This document shows, piece by piece, positions 10,130-21,722 of a DNA stretch of 49,318 bases (position 1 is the first letter of the stretch; each line of letters starts with the position of its first letter). The DNA comes from Flammula alnicola (Eukaryota; Basidiomycota; Agaricomycetes; Agaricales; Strophariaceae), in contig JADNRV010000348.1 in the NCBI GenBank assembly GCA_015499995.1, positions 1-49,318 of the forward strand. Direction: 5' to 3'. The notes beneath the pieces were generated by a model. The model ran no database searches. It had not been told where the DNA came from and was given only the letters and a program-made list of their open reading frames with translations. A program made the translations under genes and the position numbers.

Positions 10130-12763
10130 CGCGTAAAAATCCTCTGAGATATTATTAGGACCTGTAAGTATATTTCTCTTTTCTCTCAGTGAGCTTGGCA
10201 TCGAGAATAGACACTTCCCTGTTACACCAGTTGGTTGCAATAATAGACACGAGTAGAATGCCAAGAAGTGAAAACCTAATGGTTTAAAGGTTCCCACTAC
10301 AATGAACAAGTTTTGATGGGATTGGCGCATATCCAGCCGCAGTGAGTGCATCGACCGCAATGCGGAAGGCTTTGTGCAAGGCTGTCAAGTCTGCTGACAG
10401 ATACCGAATGCTGCGAGAATAATCAAGCGGGTACATCCTCGACGAGCACGAACCCATCAAGCAGACAATGTTGGCGGGATATTAGAAATTTCATGGCATG
10501 ACCACCAGGTTTAAACGAGAAGGAATTTCCACGCACTCGATAATGAGGAATTGCGACACAATTCCCCAAAATTCCGTGTGTCATCCTTGACAATAACATG
10601 ATCCTAAGAGCTTCCAAGAGGACTGCGGAGCTGCGCTTTGGGAACATTGATCATCTGTAGGAGAGTAGGCCAAGTCCTTCCCATGGTTGTATCCACCTCG
10701 AATGACATCGATTGAGGAGCGATGGCGCCAAGCGAGCAGTGAAGTAAATTTACGCAAGGACCTTAAATATGGACACGGGAGAGCACAACTTCCGGATTGC
10801 ACAAGACCAACTAGCAAGATGGCTAATGGAGAGCCGAACGGATTCACAGAAGATGAGGCGTAAATTTCAGGCAACAGAGAGTAACGCCGTTTGATTTTTC
10901 CTCCGAGAGATCAGACGCTATCTTCGTCGACAGTCCAAAAGATGCGCTTGCTTTGTTGGTGCTAAACTCGATCAACATTCCGGCGAACGCATTGGTGGTC
11001 TAAAAATTGAAATCCGAAGCGCAGCAAAAGAGACGCCAATCTGAAATATGCAAACGTGCTTGTAAACACCGTCAGCCAAGCCTCGGGAAGTAAAAGAATC
11101 TTAAAATACTGTCCGGATTGAAGGTCTTCTCGGTGAATTTCTCGCACGCAACGGAATAAAAACCACGGTTGTGGACCCGAGCGTGCGTAATTTTCGTAAA
11201 TGTGTGGGCAAGGCTTGAGGCAAATGATCATCTGTCTTATCAGATAACTATAAACAGCTGTCTTTATCCCTTGGTTGTTTTAATGCTCACCAGCGACAGG
11301 GGAATAAAAGGCTATTTCGAGGACCTCCAGAGAAACGGGCGTGAACTGGTTGCTGGGTACCTGGGTTACATACCTACAGCCTTAGATCTATCCCAGAAGG
11401 TAAAATCCGAGCTGTAAGACTGTCCAAAGCGCAGTGAGAATACTAGAGGGGCAAGAAATATGAGGAGAGGATTCGGGGAGAGCTCACGGACGACGTCGGA
11501 GAAAGATGCAAAGTTTAGGTGGCGCTTGTTGCAAAATTTAGCACCCGCAAAGTCGCACGCACGGTGACGCTGGGTTCGTCCACGTGGATATAAACACTCG
11601 GCTCTGTCGTTTATGCCAAGTCAAGGAGAGTCAAGGCCACGGCTTGGGTCATTTTGACGGAGTTTCCATCAAGCCTCGGCTCGGAGTTCCTCAAAGCACG
11701 CCAATCAGGGCAGAGAACACAGGAGAAAACCTAAGTTGCTTTCGAACCCGACTATTTTTAGGATACGAAAGCCTACGAAACCGATAGAATCCCCCCGCAC
11801 CGATGTATCCCACGAAGTCGAGCTGAATTACTGGTAAGCTATTCCAACCCTATGGATATTATTGAAGGTCTTCAGACGATCGGTACTCGCAACGGCTACC
11901 GCCGCTCTACGCGGAATACAGTCATTGACCCATTAACGGGCGACCTCGACTCGACCATGCTCTCTTGAAAGTGAAGAAAATCACCACACCGCAAAATCTT
12001 GGCAAAACCACACTGCAACGTGGGGTTAACTTCGAACTAGATTTAACTCCCTTGTGTGAGCTCAATCCAACCTGAAATTACAATAAATTCCGATTTCTTA
12101 ATCTCCTGACTATAACCTCGAATGAATTCAGAAGCGCAGCTTCTTTCAGTTCGGATGACCATGACTTGGCTTATCAAAAGGTCTCCGTGGACCCAAGCAG
12201 GACCAAGTGCAGTACGTGAGAGGACAGGTTTGTCCATTTACCAGATTCTGGGGCACCCCAACTGGATATATTTCGATTCTGACTATAGGTGAGGGAAGAT
12301 GTACACCAGACGAGCACAACTGATTCAGTTTTTGCAATTCTTGGCCTAAATTTCGTGAGCAAAAAACGCAAACGAGGGGCCCAGTACCATGTGTTCCACA
12401 GAGCAACGCGGTCGACCGTATGACAATCAAAAAGGATGCGACATGTGTAGCCCCTATTCCCTACGTAGCACAGCGCGCGTTGGCCAGACCATTGACAAGT
12501 CATCTCCGCTGCTCATCCTTTAGAGAGAAAGTGTACATGTGCCTTAACCTTGATTGAGAGGATTGATGCTCGAGTGTAAAGTAATCGAAGTCAAGAACTG
12601 AATTCATCTAATAGCCGTGACAGCCATCGAACATGAGGCGGTTTACATTCTGGGGGACGGTGAGTGACGGGCGCTTTGCGGCCTGGCTGAGGCCGCATTC
12701 CAGGCACTGGGACAACGCGCCGCAGACCATTCCTCGCTCTTAGCCAGGTCGTTCTTGTACGGG
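10130..12763. other. 2.6-kb gene-poor stretch, nothing supported
   Basis: Read on both strands. Short open frames lack protein-like composition and consistent splice signals, and no repeat, tRNA or transposon end was recognised. The two ends are the divergent promoters of the repeat-precursor gene and the Ser/Thr-rich gene. Confidence 0.4.
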
Positions 12764-12770
12764 TATAAAG
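12764..12770 (+). promoter_or_regulatory. TATA box of the Ser/Thr-rich protein gene
   Basis: TATAAAG 70 bp upstream of the ATG at 12840, followed by a C/T-rich leader. Confidence 0.55.
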
Positions 12771-12839
12771 TAAAGGCGTGCTGATACATGATACCTGCAA
12801 GCGTCTGAAGAAGCTCTTTCACTCGCGCTCAGCTCCATC

Positions 12840-13356
12840 ATGAAGTTCACGACCTTGACATCGTTCACGACACTCCTCGTTCTGGCGCTTCCAGCCTTTG
12901 CGCAAGTCGATCCTGCAAGCAGTACCGACAATGCAAGCTTGACTATCGAACCTATCCCCACAGATAGTACGGACACTACCGCCATTCCCTCTCCGACGTA
13001 TGTCTTTGCTGAACTATCTTTTTTATGCACTGTTTTCTAAACCGATCCTCAGCGACACCCCTGCCACTGACAGCACCGCCATGGACAGTACCGTCGATGT
13101 TACCACATCAATTACCACATCAACTAGCGCATCCGTCACCAGCACCCTCACAACACCTTCCACAATCTCGCGAATAACACCAGTTACTACTACACCTCCG
13201 AAGTCAACATCATCATCCACATCCACAAGGCTGGTTAGTTCCCCAAGCTCGACGGTATCTGTCAGCCAGAATGGTGCCCTCCCAACTATGGTGACGAAGG
13301 TGGATCAAATGGTTGTCGGCGTCTTCGCAGGTGTAATGGCTGCCATCGTTCTTTGA
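12840..13356 (+). CDS. small secreted Ser/Thr-rich protein, probable GPI anchor
   Basis: The N-terminus MKFTTLTSFTTLLVLALPAFA is a clear signal peptide with likely cleavage before QVDP. One intron (about 12998-13051, GTATGT...CTCAG) joins PSP-T-DTPATDSTAM in frame. The mature part is almost entirely Ser, Thr and Pro, as in heavily O-mannosylated fungal wall proteins. It ends in a hydrophobic tail, MVVGVFAGVMAAIVL, directly before the TGA at 13354-13356, which fits a GPI-attachment signal. No cysteine or catalytic motif is seen, so this is a structural or surface protein of unknown role. About 150 residues. Confidence 0.8.
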
Positions 13357-14561
13357 GCACGCGTTGGCTGAACGAGAGCATTGGATATCCAGCTTCCACG
13401 TCGTCTTCATGTAACATGGACTACATGTACTCCCTTTTAGAAAATAAGGACAATTTCGGACGGTTGGCTTTGAGTGGACTGATCAATATATTTTCATTTG
13501 GGAGTAATTTACGCGAATATATTGTAACTCGAGATCTTAGTAACATACAACCGTAGAGGTATACTTTACATATGCATAATGTCTTCGCGAAGTTCTGGCC
13601 TCCACATACCGGGTTTGATCAAATCCTTGTGGGCGCCTTTTCCGCGCAATCTGGGTTATTTTTAGCCGGCTGCTAAATATAGTGCACTCTCTTTCGTCAG
13701 GTTTTTCATTCGGTGTAATCCTGCTTCCCTACGCATTCTCCTGAATTCTTAGTTCTGCGAGTCCTGGCCTTCTGGAATCCGTCGCGTCGAATCTTCAATA
13801 CAGCTTCAATTTCCACCCCTATAAACACGCGACCGGAACTCCATCCTCCAATAAGACGGCGATTTACGGTGATTTCGAACTCGGAACAATGACAGTCACG
13901 ACGTCGCTGTGACAGTTTCGCAGGACCCTGACACTCTGTACACATGACGTGTTCGACACCCCTTGTGCTTTTGGACAGTCAAATTTCTGTGCCAGTGGTC
14001 AAACTCTACAATCAACCCTTTTACATATACCAAGCCGCCATACGTGCAAGATGACGTTTGCATGGGCTCCTTCAGACTGCTTGGAGACTAGCACTGCTAA
14101 ATACATGCACCGACAACTGTTTTATATTATTTTTACATTTTCGGATGTCATGTTTATCGCCGTGTGGCGGTCGAAATTCTCACGTACTAATGTTGGTTCA
14201 CGGCGACAGTCACGTATTTTTCTCTTCTCTGAGACCTCGTATGGATAGTTTTGAGCATATTCTATAGCACCTTGAACACCCTTTGCAAGCGTAGGGCAGC
14301 GTCTGTGAGGCTTTGAAAGATTTAAGGAAAACCGTAACATTGTTTGTTTTCTTATTGTGTTGATGATCTGTCATTCAAATTTCCCATTTGGGTCCTTCGC
14401 GACAGCGAGCTACACGGTGCGGTGTTGTAGTAATTCTTCACTTTCTCGACGTTCTCTCTCATTCCTTTTTGCTGGCCATCTCCTCTCAGCTCCTCTCTCG
14501 CCCTTTGAGACCTGGGGCCATCCTCTCACTTTCTTTATAGTTCCCTTCGTTTCTCTCCAGA
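13357..14561. other. intergenic, nothing recognised
   Basis: Contains the 3' flank of the Ser/Thr-rich gene and the promoter of the KRE6-like gene. The last 150 bp (about 14420-14560) are strongly C/T-rich, a common feature of highly used fungal promoters. No gene seen. Confidence 0.45.
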
Positions 14562-17500
14562 ATGTCCAGTCGTCGGTTTACCGCGTCATCCAGCGAGTCT
14601 CGATCAAGTCTTTTGCTACCGTCGGAGCGAGGAGGGTCGGGTAGCGTCTCTGGCAGGTCTGGAGTGGGTTCATTGAACGGAAGCGTTCAGAGTGTTAGTA
14701 GATCAGCGAGCGGAAAGGTAAGTATCCTGATAATTACTGCTCTGCTCATTCTTATCGCATTACAGCACTCGATTGCAGAGAAGGTACTGTCTGAGCTTCC
14801 TCTTGAGACGCCCACAACCCCTCAACTTACCCATTACGGATTGTAAAGTACTCCCTGGGACCAGAGCCTGCATTATGGGGAATGCCTCTGAATGTGAGAG
14901 AGGATGATGATGCGTTGCACGATCCCAGAGTGAACTCAGGGAACGGCCACTTGCTCACTGTGCGCGCTCTCACAAATCTCGGATGTCTCTTTCTTTTAGC
15001 TATCGGCTGCTTGATGTTATTGTGCGTATCTACTTTTTTTTCTCAGCCCTTGTCCCACTGACACGTATGTTCCATTTCCTTTCTAGTGCCGGTAAGCCTG
15101 GCTTCTTCTGTTGTTTGAGTTGATTAACCCGCTTATTAATACCCTCCCAGGTTATCCAATTATTTCGCATTTTTTAGCAAAGAAACCATCAACTCAAGGA
15201 GGGTTCAATCTCGGCGGAATCAATGCCTCAGGTCAAATACCCGAATTTTCAAACTTTGGGCTTATCGACCCAGTTACACCCAAGGAAGCTTATACACGAT
15301 CGGCTTTCCTGGATTCCACCCAGGACATGGTGTTGGTGTTTTCAGACGAATTTGAAACAGACGGGCGTACGTTTTATCCTGGTGATGATCCGTTCTGGGA
15401 AGCTGTTGATCTTCACTATTGGGGTACTGTGAGTGGTGCCTGGAAAGATTTGGAGGATTGTCTGGATTGAACCGAGGATTTTACAGGTCGATTTGGAGTG
15501 GTATGACCCCATGCAGGGTGAGTAGGGAATATCATGACCTTTTTTTTTTTAGTTCTAATTCCTTGGTTCCGACTCCAGCCACGACGTCTAATGGTTCTTT
15601 GAAACTCAGGATAGACAAGGTCACCGACCCTGCAGACAACCATAACTTGCAATATAGGTCGGGAATGGTAAGCAGGCTTGATCCTTTTATCCATACACTT
15701 ATTCAAACCCTATGGATAGATCCAATCATGGTAGGGAACGTTTTGCGACTTGCCTCATGCCCCCTTGAACTAATGGATAAAATAAGGAATAAATTCTGTT
15801 TCACGGGAGGCATACTGGAAGGTGCGTTAGATTCTGTTGCTCGAATAAATTCTTCTCTGACGTGGTTTGACGTTCTTAGCGAACGTTGTGCTGCCTGGTT
15901 CATCTACCATCAGGTGCGGCAAGTCGTAATTCTATAGAAGAGATTCATGTCTGACTGGATTCGCAACGATAAAGTGGCCTATGGCCTGCTGTGTGAGTGA
16001 TTCGAACTTTCTCTGATAACTCTCTTATACTAAATTTATTCCATAACTTAGATGGTCCATGGGAAATTTGGGTACTTAGCTGATAATCTATACGGTAATA
16101 AAGCCTCTACTAATTTGTCGACCGTGCAGGACGCGCTGGATACGGAGCAAGTCTTGACGGAATGGTGAGAACTTAATCTTTTGCACCAGACAGTAATGAA
16201 TCTGACATCTACTCCTCTCCGTCAACCAGTGGCCTTTCTCGTATGACTCGTGCGATGTTGGCACGTTACCGAACCAAACATTCCCTGGAACTACTACTCC
16301 CCTGGCTGCTACTGAAAATGGCGATCCAACGTACGGCGGCGTCCTGGTGAGTAATTCCTCCTTTTCGTGGTCGACGCCGCTTCTTATGCCACTTTTCATG
16401 CAGTCATTCCTTCCCGGACAGAAGCTCTGTACGTTTTTTTTTCGTGCCCATTTTTCATATTGTATTCATGGGCACATTCTAAGCTGCGTGCACTTGCTCC
16501 GGAGAGTCCCACCCTGGTCCTCAGAGGAGCGATGGCAGCTACGTTGGACGCGCAGCGCCGGAGATCGATGTGTTCGAAGCCATTATAACCGCTGGTATCG
16601 GTCAGGTATGTGCTGGTTTTTCTTGTACGAAGTACATATCTCACCGATTTTATCAGGCATCATTGTCTGCGCAGTGGGCGCCATACAATGTGAGTAGCTT
16701 ACAACGACTGCTTCACATGCGATCTAATTCCAAATTGCTCTCCAAGGCCGCCTACGAATTCAACAACGCCACCGGTAACGTTGTGTTTCAAGATAATGGA
16801 ACTACCATACACAACCCATTCGTCGGAGGTGAATTGTCGTCAGGCTGACTAGGTGGGGCCGCTTTGCTGATTGATTTCAACAGGCGCATTCCAGCAGACG
16901 ACCAGTGGCCTGGCAACGACGAACCAAAACTGTTACGAGCTCAACCAGGGCTGCTTCGCCGTATATGCGTTTGAATATCAGACTGGGTATGTTTCCCTTG
17001 ATATCTTTGTTCTTGACTCAGCATGCTGACACTCTGTTGGTTCTTTTCATAGGTTTGATGATGGTTATATTTCGTGGATTCAAAATGGACAACTGTCTTG
17101 GACGCTCCGTGGTCCGGCTATGGGACCGGATAGTGCAACTGAGATTTCAACTCGACCTATCCCACTCGAGCCGATGGTGCGTCTTTTCTCGATGCATGCA
17201 GCTATTATTCCTTGACTTGCTGACTGTCGTCCTGTCCCTTTCAATCCACAGTACATCATTGCCAACCTTGGGCTCTCGCTAGGATTTGGTGTTGTCGACT
17301 TCGAAAACTTGATATTCCCAGCAACGATGAGCATCGATTACATACGTGTATACCAGCCTGCAAACGCTATCAACATCGGATGTGATCCAAAGGACTTCCC
17401 AACGGCCAACTACATCGATACGTGAGTCTTGCTCTTGCTCTTTCGTTCTTCGATCTCTCCGCCTCAAGTCAAAAATCATTCACTGACCTTCGTTTATCTT

Positions 17501-17606
17501 CTCTTCTTCTAGTTATCTCGCAGCATATACCAACCCTAATCTGACGACCTGGACGGACGATTTCAAGCAGCCTTTCCCCAAGAATAGATTGAAAGACCAG
17601 TGCTGA
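14562..17606 (+). CDS. KRE6/SKN1-family beta-1,6-glucan synthesis protein
   Basis: Type II membrane protein needed for beta-1,6-glucan of the cell wall, related to GH16 glucanases. The cytoplasmic N-terminus is Ser-rich (MSSRRFTASSSESRSSLLL). A membrane segment NLGCLFLLAIGCLMLFAG follows, then YPIISHF and the lumenal domain: DMVLVFSDEFE, DPFWEAVDLHYWGT, VDLEWYDPMQ, NKFCFTGG, GLWPAVWSMGNLGRAGYG, DGMWPFSYDSCD, the catalytic-site-like APEIDVFEA, AQWAPYN, FEYQTGFDDGYISW, and the C-terminal SIDYIRVYQP. It ends NRLKDQC at TGA 17604-17606. All hallmarks of the family are present and all junctions keep frame, but two exons are tiny: TGCCG (15087-15091) and 11 nt (15720-15730). About 15 introns. Confidence 0.93.
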
Positions 17607-18080
17607 GTTCTTTATTCATTCATTTAGTGTATATACCCTTCGGTGCTTTTATCATGCGGTTTTTGATGTAACGACGGACGGATTTATTGGTTCTCGTCTT
17701 GTAGAGTACCAAATGTTAATGTAACTTGCGTGTTGTCTGTTGTGTAAACTTTGCTTTCTGGTTTACTGTTATTCCAAATTTTTGTTTCGTTTTTAATTTA
17801 TGAGTGCTTTATTATCCTCTTGTGACTTCACAGCCCGTTGGAGGAGCAACAAGGAAATTACCGCGATCAATCACCGGGCTTTACAGTTGGCTCGAAGAAG
17901 TTCTGAGTTCGCGCACGTGACAGAACTTGATTTTTTCTCTTCAACTTCAAGTTCCTACGTAGTACTAGTACTTACTTCCTTCCATCAGCTAGGAATCAAG
18001 AAATTTGTGAGTTCTCTTCAGCAACCTTTGTCGCGCTTTCATCGCTTCCAAACACCGTCCTTTTCTCAGTATGACTGCAC
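17607..18080. other. 3' flank of the KRE6-like gene, nothing recognised
   Basis: T-rich 3' region, then a stretch without convincing coding content. An LTR could be hidden here given the gag-like relic just downstream, but I see no clear LTR ends. Confidence 0.35.
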
Positions 18081-18525
18081 AAGGCGACTCCTGCAGGCCA
18101 TCCAGCAGCATCAGGCAACCCTCTTCACCACCTATGATGGCATAGTCAACCCGATTCAGGACATTCTTCCCCGGGATATCAAGTGGATCTCGATTCAGTC
18201 GGACAGCGGCGTCGAGCTCCCTGTCACTCAGCCTTGACTCAACCTCCTGCCAGCGAGTCCGCCACATCCAACGTCGTTCAGACTCTGGATGTCGTCGAAC
18301 CTCCTCCTCGCGGCTCGCCCTCGCCCGAGTCTGAGCCCTTGGATGACACTTATAGTCAGGTTTCGGCAGATCAACAGCTCGGGTGGCGGCAGGCCATGGC
18401 CGCCAAGAAGAATGTGGCATTGATGGAAGTATCGCCCAAGGTCAAAGAAGCGCCCGTTCTAACCCCAGTGCTCTTCTGTCTTGCTAGACTCCATATAAAA
18501 GTGATTGATCATCACAGTAAGTAGT
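18081..18525 (+). pseudogene. gag-like fragment of an LTR retrotransposon (relic)
   Basis: A plus-strand frame from about 18228 reads LTQPPASESATSNVVQTLDVV, then WRQAMAAKKNVALMEVSPKVKEAPVLTP before it is lost. The KVKEAPVLTP segment resembles the start of gag in Ty3-type elements common in Agaricomycetes; this is my recollection of the family, not a search result. The upstream part (from ATG 18072) is Ser/Pro-rich but has an in-frame stop, so the piece is broken. No protease, reverse transcriptase or integrase follows. It could instead be an unrelated orphan exon. Confidence 0.3.
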
Positions 18526-18947
18526 AATAGTACGTAAAGGATTTTGGTGGCGGACACTCATCTTCAAAGGCGTCCGACTTAAACGGGTAAACCCAACTTG
18601 TCAAGTCCGCCGCAATAGCTGTCGTTTGCGTAGGTGATCATGCACCAAATTCAAGAACTGAGGTCTGAAGAGGTATGCCTTTTCGCCTATGCAGATAAAG
18701 AGATAACTGATATCAGATTCACTTGCAACCTCCAGACGCATTCAGGTTGTTCCCAGCGTTATGCATTATGAGAACGTCTACAATGAATGAGATGCTGTCA
18801 AGGTCTATTCCTGGTATGGCTCAACCCACATGTCAGACGTGTGGGTGAGTCGTGTGGCTCACATTTTTAAGTCGTGGCGAATGTATACCACATCCCGTCT
18901 ACACTCTATTCCACCTCTCCTCAGTGCCAATAACACGCCCTCCTAGG
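18526..18947. other. intergenic, nothing recognised
   Basis: No open frame with protein-like content and no repeat seen. The right end leads into the unrecognised gene starting near 18948. Confidence 0.4.
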
Positions 18948-20198
18948 ATGTATCGCTCGTGTTCTAGGGAAAATGGGAGAAACCGTCATCCCGCAAATCA
19001 TATATATCACCTGTCTGAAGGCTCTACGCCATCGTCGAATGGCGGCTTCTTTCGCGACGCCTCTGGGTTCAGTATCGATCGATCTATGCTTACTGAAGTT
19101 CGGGGAAATATGATCATCGTTCGTTCTCCCGAGCAGCAATCTCTCGTATGTAAGATCCAGTCAATCGCATCACAAACGCTGACTGCAATTCAGTGGAATT
19201 CCTATCGATTGACCGACTTCGATCAGCGAACACTGCGATGTCTGCGTTCCATTGAGCCGGGCATTTACACCATGGAAATGGAGCCGATGACATCCACTTC
19301 ACGCATTAAAATATATCGCATTCATGAGTACAGGGATAAAGAGGATATTTTCCATGATCATCTCGCAATCGTCAAATCATCGTGCGTTTTCTTGTTTTGT
19401 CTTAACATTTCCTGGATACTCACACATAGCGCAAAGACAAGCTCGTCGGCCAGATATATCACAGTTCTTCGGAACTTCTGTAGAGAACGCTGATGGTAGC
19501 CGATTCATTGTCCTTTCTGGAGGTACGATATTGAGCAGCGTGAACATACTAAAATTTGACTTATACCTGACATTAAATTCCTGCAGGTAATTCGCCCTTG
19601 ATGGATGTTTTCACCGGGAGTTCCATAGACATAAGAATGATAACAGCGCAGCATGTACGTTCTGATTAATCAAGCTCCTGTCATTTTACGATGCTAACTG
19701 ACCATTGCTTAGTACTTGCAGATAATCGTGAGTGCATATATCGATATCAATATATATAAACGGAATAACTAAGAAATCGTAGGACATATTCAGCATAGGA
19801 TCATTCAGTCCGTTGAACTGGAGCTGGGTGAAATTTTGGCACCTCCCCATATTTACTCCAGACTGTCGACTTCTTGTGGACTTGATTCTTCTTGAATCTA
19901 ACGGCATGCTAGCAAGTTCAGAAAGGGTCAGAGAAATGGTAAATGACATGCACATAAAACCATGAAATTTGCTAAATCTGACATTATAGGCTTTCAAGCG
20001 ACCCAGTATTGTACGTTATCGAGAGGCAATATACCGTCTGATATGTGAGCTATGTGTCCTTGACAAAATGAGGGGAGAACTACTGACGACTTGGATGACA
20101 TAGCTCCTGGTGATATGGAGTGTATCGTGCACCACAATCAAGATCCAGCCAAAGTTAAGGATGCCATTGTAAGGGCTGACAGGGCTTCAAGCGGATTG
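18948..20198 (+). CDS. unrecognised intron-rich gene (exons approximate)
   Basis: I do not recognise the product. From ATG 18948 the first exon includes DASGFSIDRSMLTEVRGNMIIV, which resembles the short N-terminal segment of many Agaricomycete NACHT/STAND proteins (compare NARNVLITGGQFINIEHNV in the gene at 35147). Later exon-like pieces include WNSYRLTDFDQRTLRCLRS (after an intron at about 19147-19193), SQFFGTSVENADGSRFIVLSGG (about 19455-19521), RIIQSVELELGEILAPPH (about 19798-19851), REMAFKRPSIVRYREAIYR and SPGDMECIVHHNQDPAKVKD (about 19940-20198). Splice sites with CTAAC branch sites are common, but frames conflict in places, so the model is provisional or the gene is damaged. The last exon ends in phase 0 at GATTG|GTCAGT (20198), and its intron (20199-20269) leads straight into the intron ladder. 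Confidence 0.4.
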
Positions 20199-20269
20199 GT
20201 CAGTCACTAAAATCAAGCTTGAAGCACACGATCTAATATTTCCCCAACAATCATGTTGCTGGAGTACAG

Positions 20270-21722
20270 GTGGTGAGTGCTCTATCTTCTTGCCATCATC
20301 TGTTGTTGACAGTGTCGATCTCTCTCTCCATTGCAGTTTGTGAGTGCTCTATCTTCTCGACATCATCCATTGCTGACAACATTGATCTTTCTCCATTGCA
20401 GTTTGTGAGTGCACTCTCCTTGCCATTGTCCATTGCTGAAAGTGTCAACCTCTCTCTCCATTGCAGCTTGTGAGTGCTACTATCATCTGTCACTGACAGT
20501 GTTGATCTCTCTCTGGATTGCAGGATGCAAGTGCTCTCTCTCCTCACTATCCTTCTTTGTTGACAGTGGTTATCTCTCTGCACTGCAGAATGTGGGTGCT
20601 CTCTCTCCTCACCATTGTCCATCACTGATATTGTTGATCTCTCTTTGCATTGCAGGATGTGAGTGCTCTATCTTCTCGCCATCATCCATCACTGACAATT
20701 TCAATTTCTCTCTTCATTGCAGTTTGTGAGTGCTCTCTCTTCTCACTATCCTCCATTTCTAACAGTGTCAACCTCTCTCTCCATTGCAGCGTGTGAGTGC
20801 TCTGTCTTACCACCATCATCTGTCATTGACAATGACAATCTCTCTCTGCATTGCAGCATGTAAGTGCTCTCTAATCTTCTTGCCACACTTTGTCACTGAT
20901 GGTGTCAATCTCTCTCTGCATTGCAGATTGTGAGTACTCTCTCTCCTCATCATCCTCTGTTGCTGATAGTGTTGATCTCTCTCTGCATTGCAGGATGTAA
21001 GTGTTCTCTCTCTCTCACCATTGTTCATTGTTGACAGTGTCAATCTCTCTCTGCATTACAGGATGTGAGTGCTCTCTTGCTCCTTGCTATTCTCTGTCGC
21101 TGACAGTGTCAATCTCTCTTTATTGCAGTTTGTGAATGTTTTCTCTCTCCTTGCCATCCTCTGTTGTTGACAATGTCAATCTCTTTCTCCATTGCAGCAT
21201 GTGAGTGCTCTGTCTTACCACCATCGTTTATCACTGACAGTGTCAATCTCTCTCTGCATTACAGAATGTGAGTGCTTTCTCTCCACCTCATCATCTGTCA
21301 CTGACAGTGTTGATTTCTCTCTTTATTGCAGCTTGTAAGTACTCTCTCTCCTCACTATCATCTGTTGCTGACAGTGTCAATCTCTCTTTCTATTGCAGCT
21401 TGTGAGTGCTACCACCATCTGTTGCTGACAGTGCTGATCTCTCTCTTCATTGCAGATTGTGAGTGCTTCTCTTCTTGCCATCTTCTGTCACTGGTAGTGT
21501 TGATCTCTTTCTGCATTACAGAATGTGAGTGCTCTTTCTTCTTGCCATTATTTGTTGCTAACAGTGACAATATCTCTCTCTATTGCAGATAGTGAGTGCT
21601 CTATCTTACCATTGCCTGTTGCTAACAGTGATGGTCTCTCTCTGCATTGCAGTTTGTAAGTCCTTTCTCTTTTTTCCATCATCTGTTACTGACAGTGTCA
21701 ATCTCTCTCTGCATTGCAGCAT
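20270..21722 (+). repeat. tandem array of 22 intron-like units separated by 3-nt blocks
   Basis: From GTG at 20270 the sequence alternates strictly: 3 nt, then a 54-67 nt segment with a donor, branch site, C/T tract and acceptor, then 3 nt, and so on to CAT at 21720. Donors are GTGAGT (most), GTAAGT (units 10, 12, 17, 22), GTGGGT (6), GTGAAT (14) and GCAAGT (5). All acceptors are YAG, mostly CATTGCAG. CTGAC, CTAAC, TTGAC or CTGAT lies about 25-30 nt before almost every acceptor. Lengths are 64,62,62,54,62,64,64,64,64,67,64,65,64,66,64,64,64,54,63,64,61,64. The 3-nt blocks are GTG,TTT,TTT,CTT,GAT,AAT,GAT,TTT,CGT,CAT,ATT,GAT,GAT,TTT,CAT,AAT,CTT,CTT,ATT,AAT,ATA,TTT,CAT. A 23rd donor (GTGAGT at 21723) opens a longer intron, possibly ending at 21849. 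Confidence 0.95.

Noticed and set aside
20296..21043. Minus-strand frames (109 and 75 codons) in the intron ladder
   Set aside because: They are antisense readings of the C/T-rich repeat. No start context or family features, and all splice signals are on the plus strand.
20270..21722. CRISPR-like array
   Set aside because: Direct repeats with 3-nt spacers are not a CRISPR pattern, and the genome is eukaryotic with intron signals in each unit.
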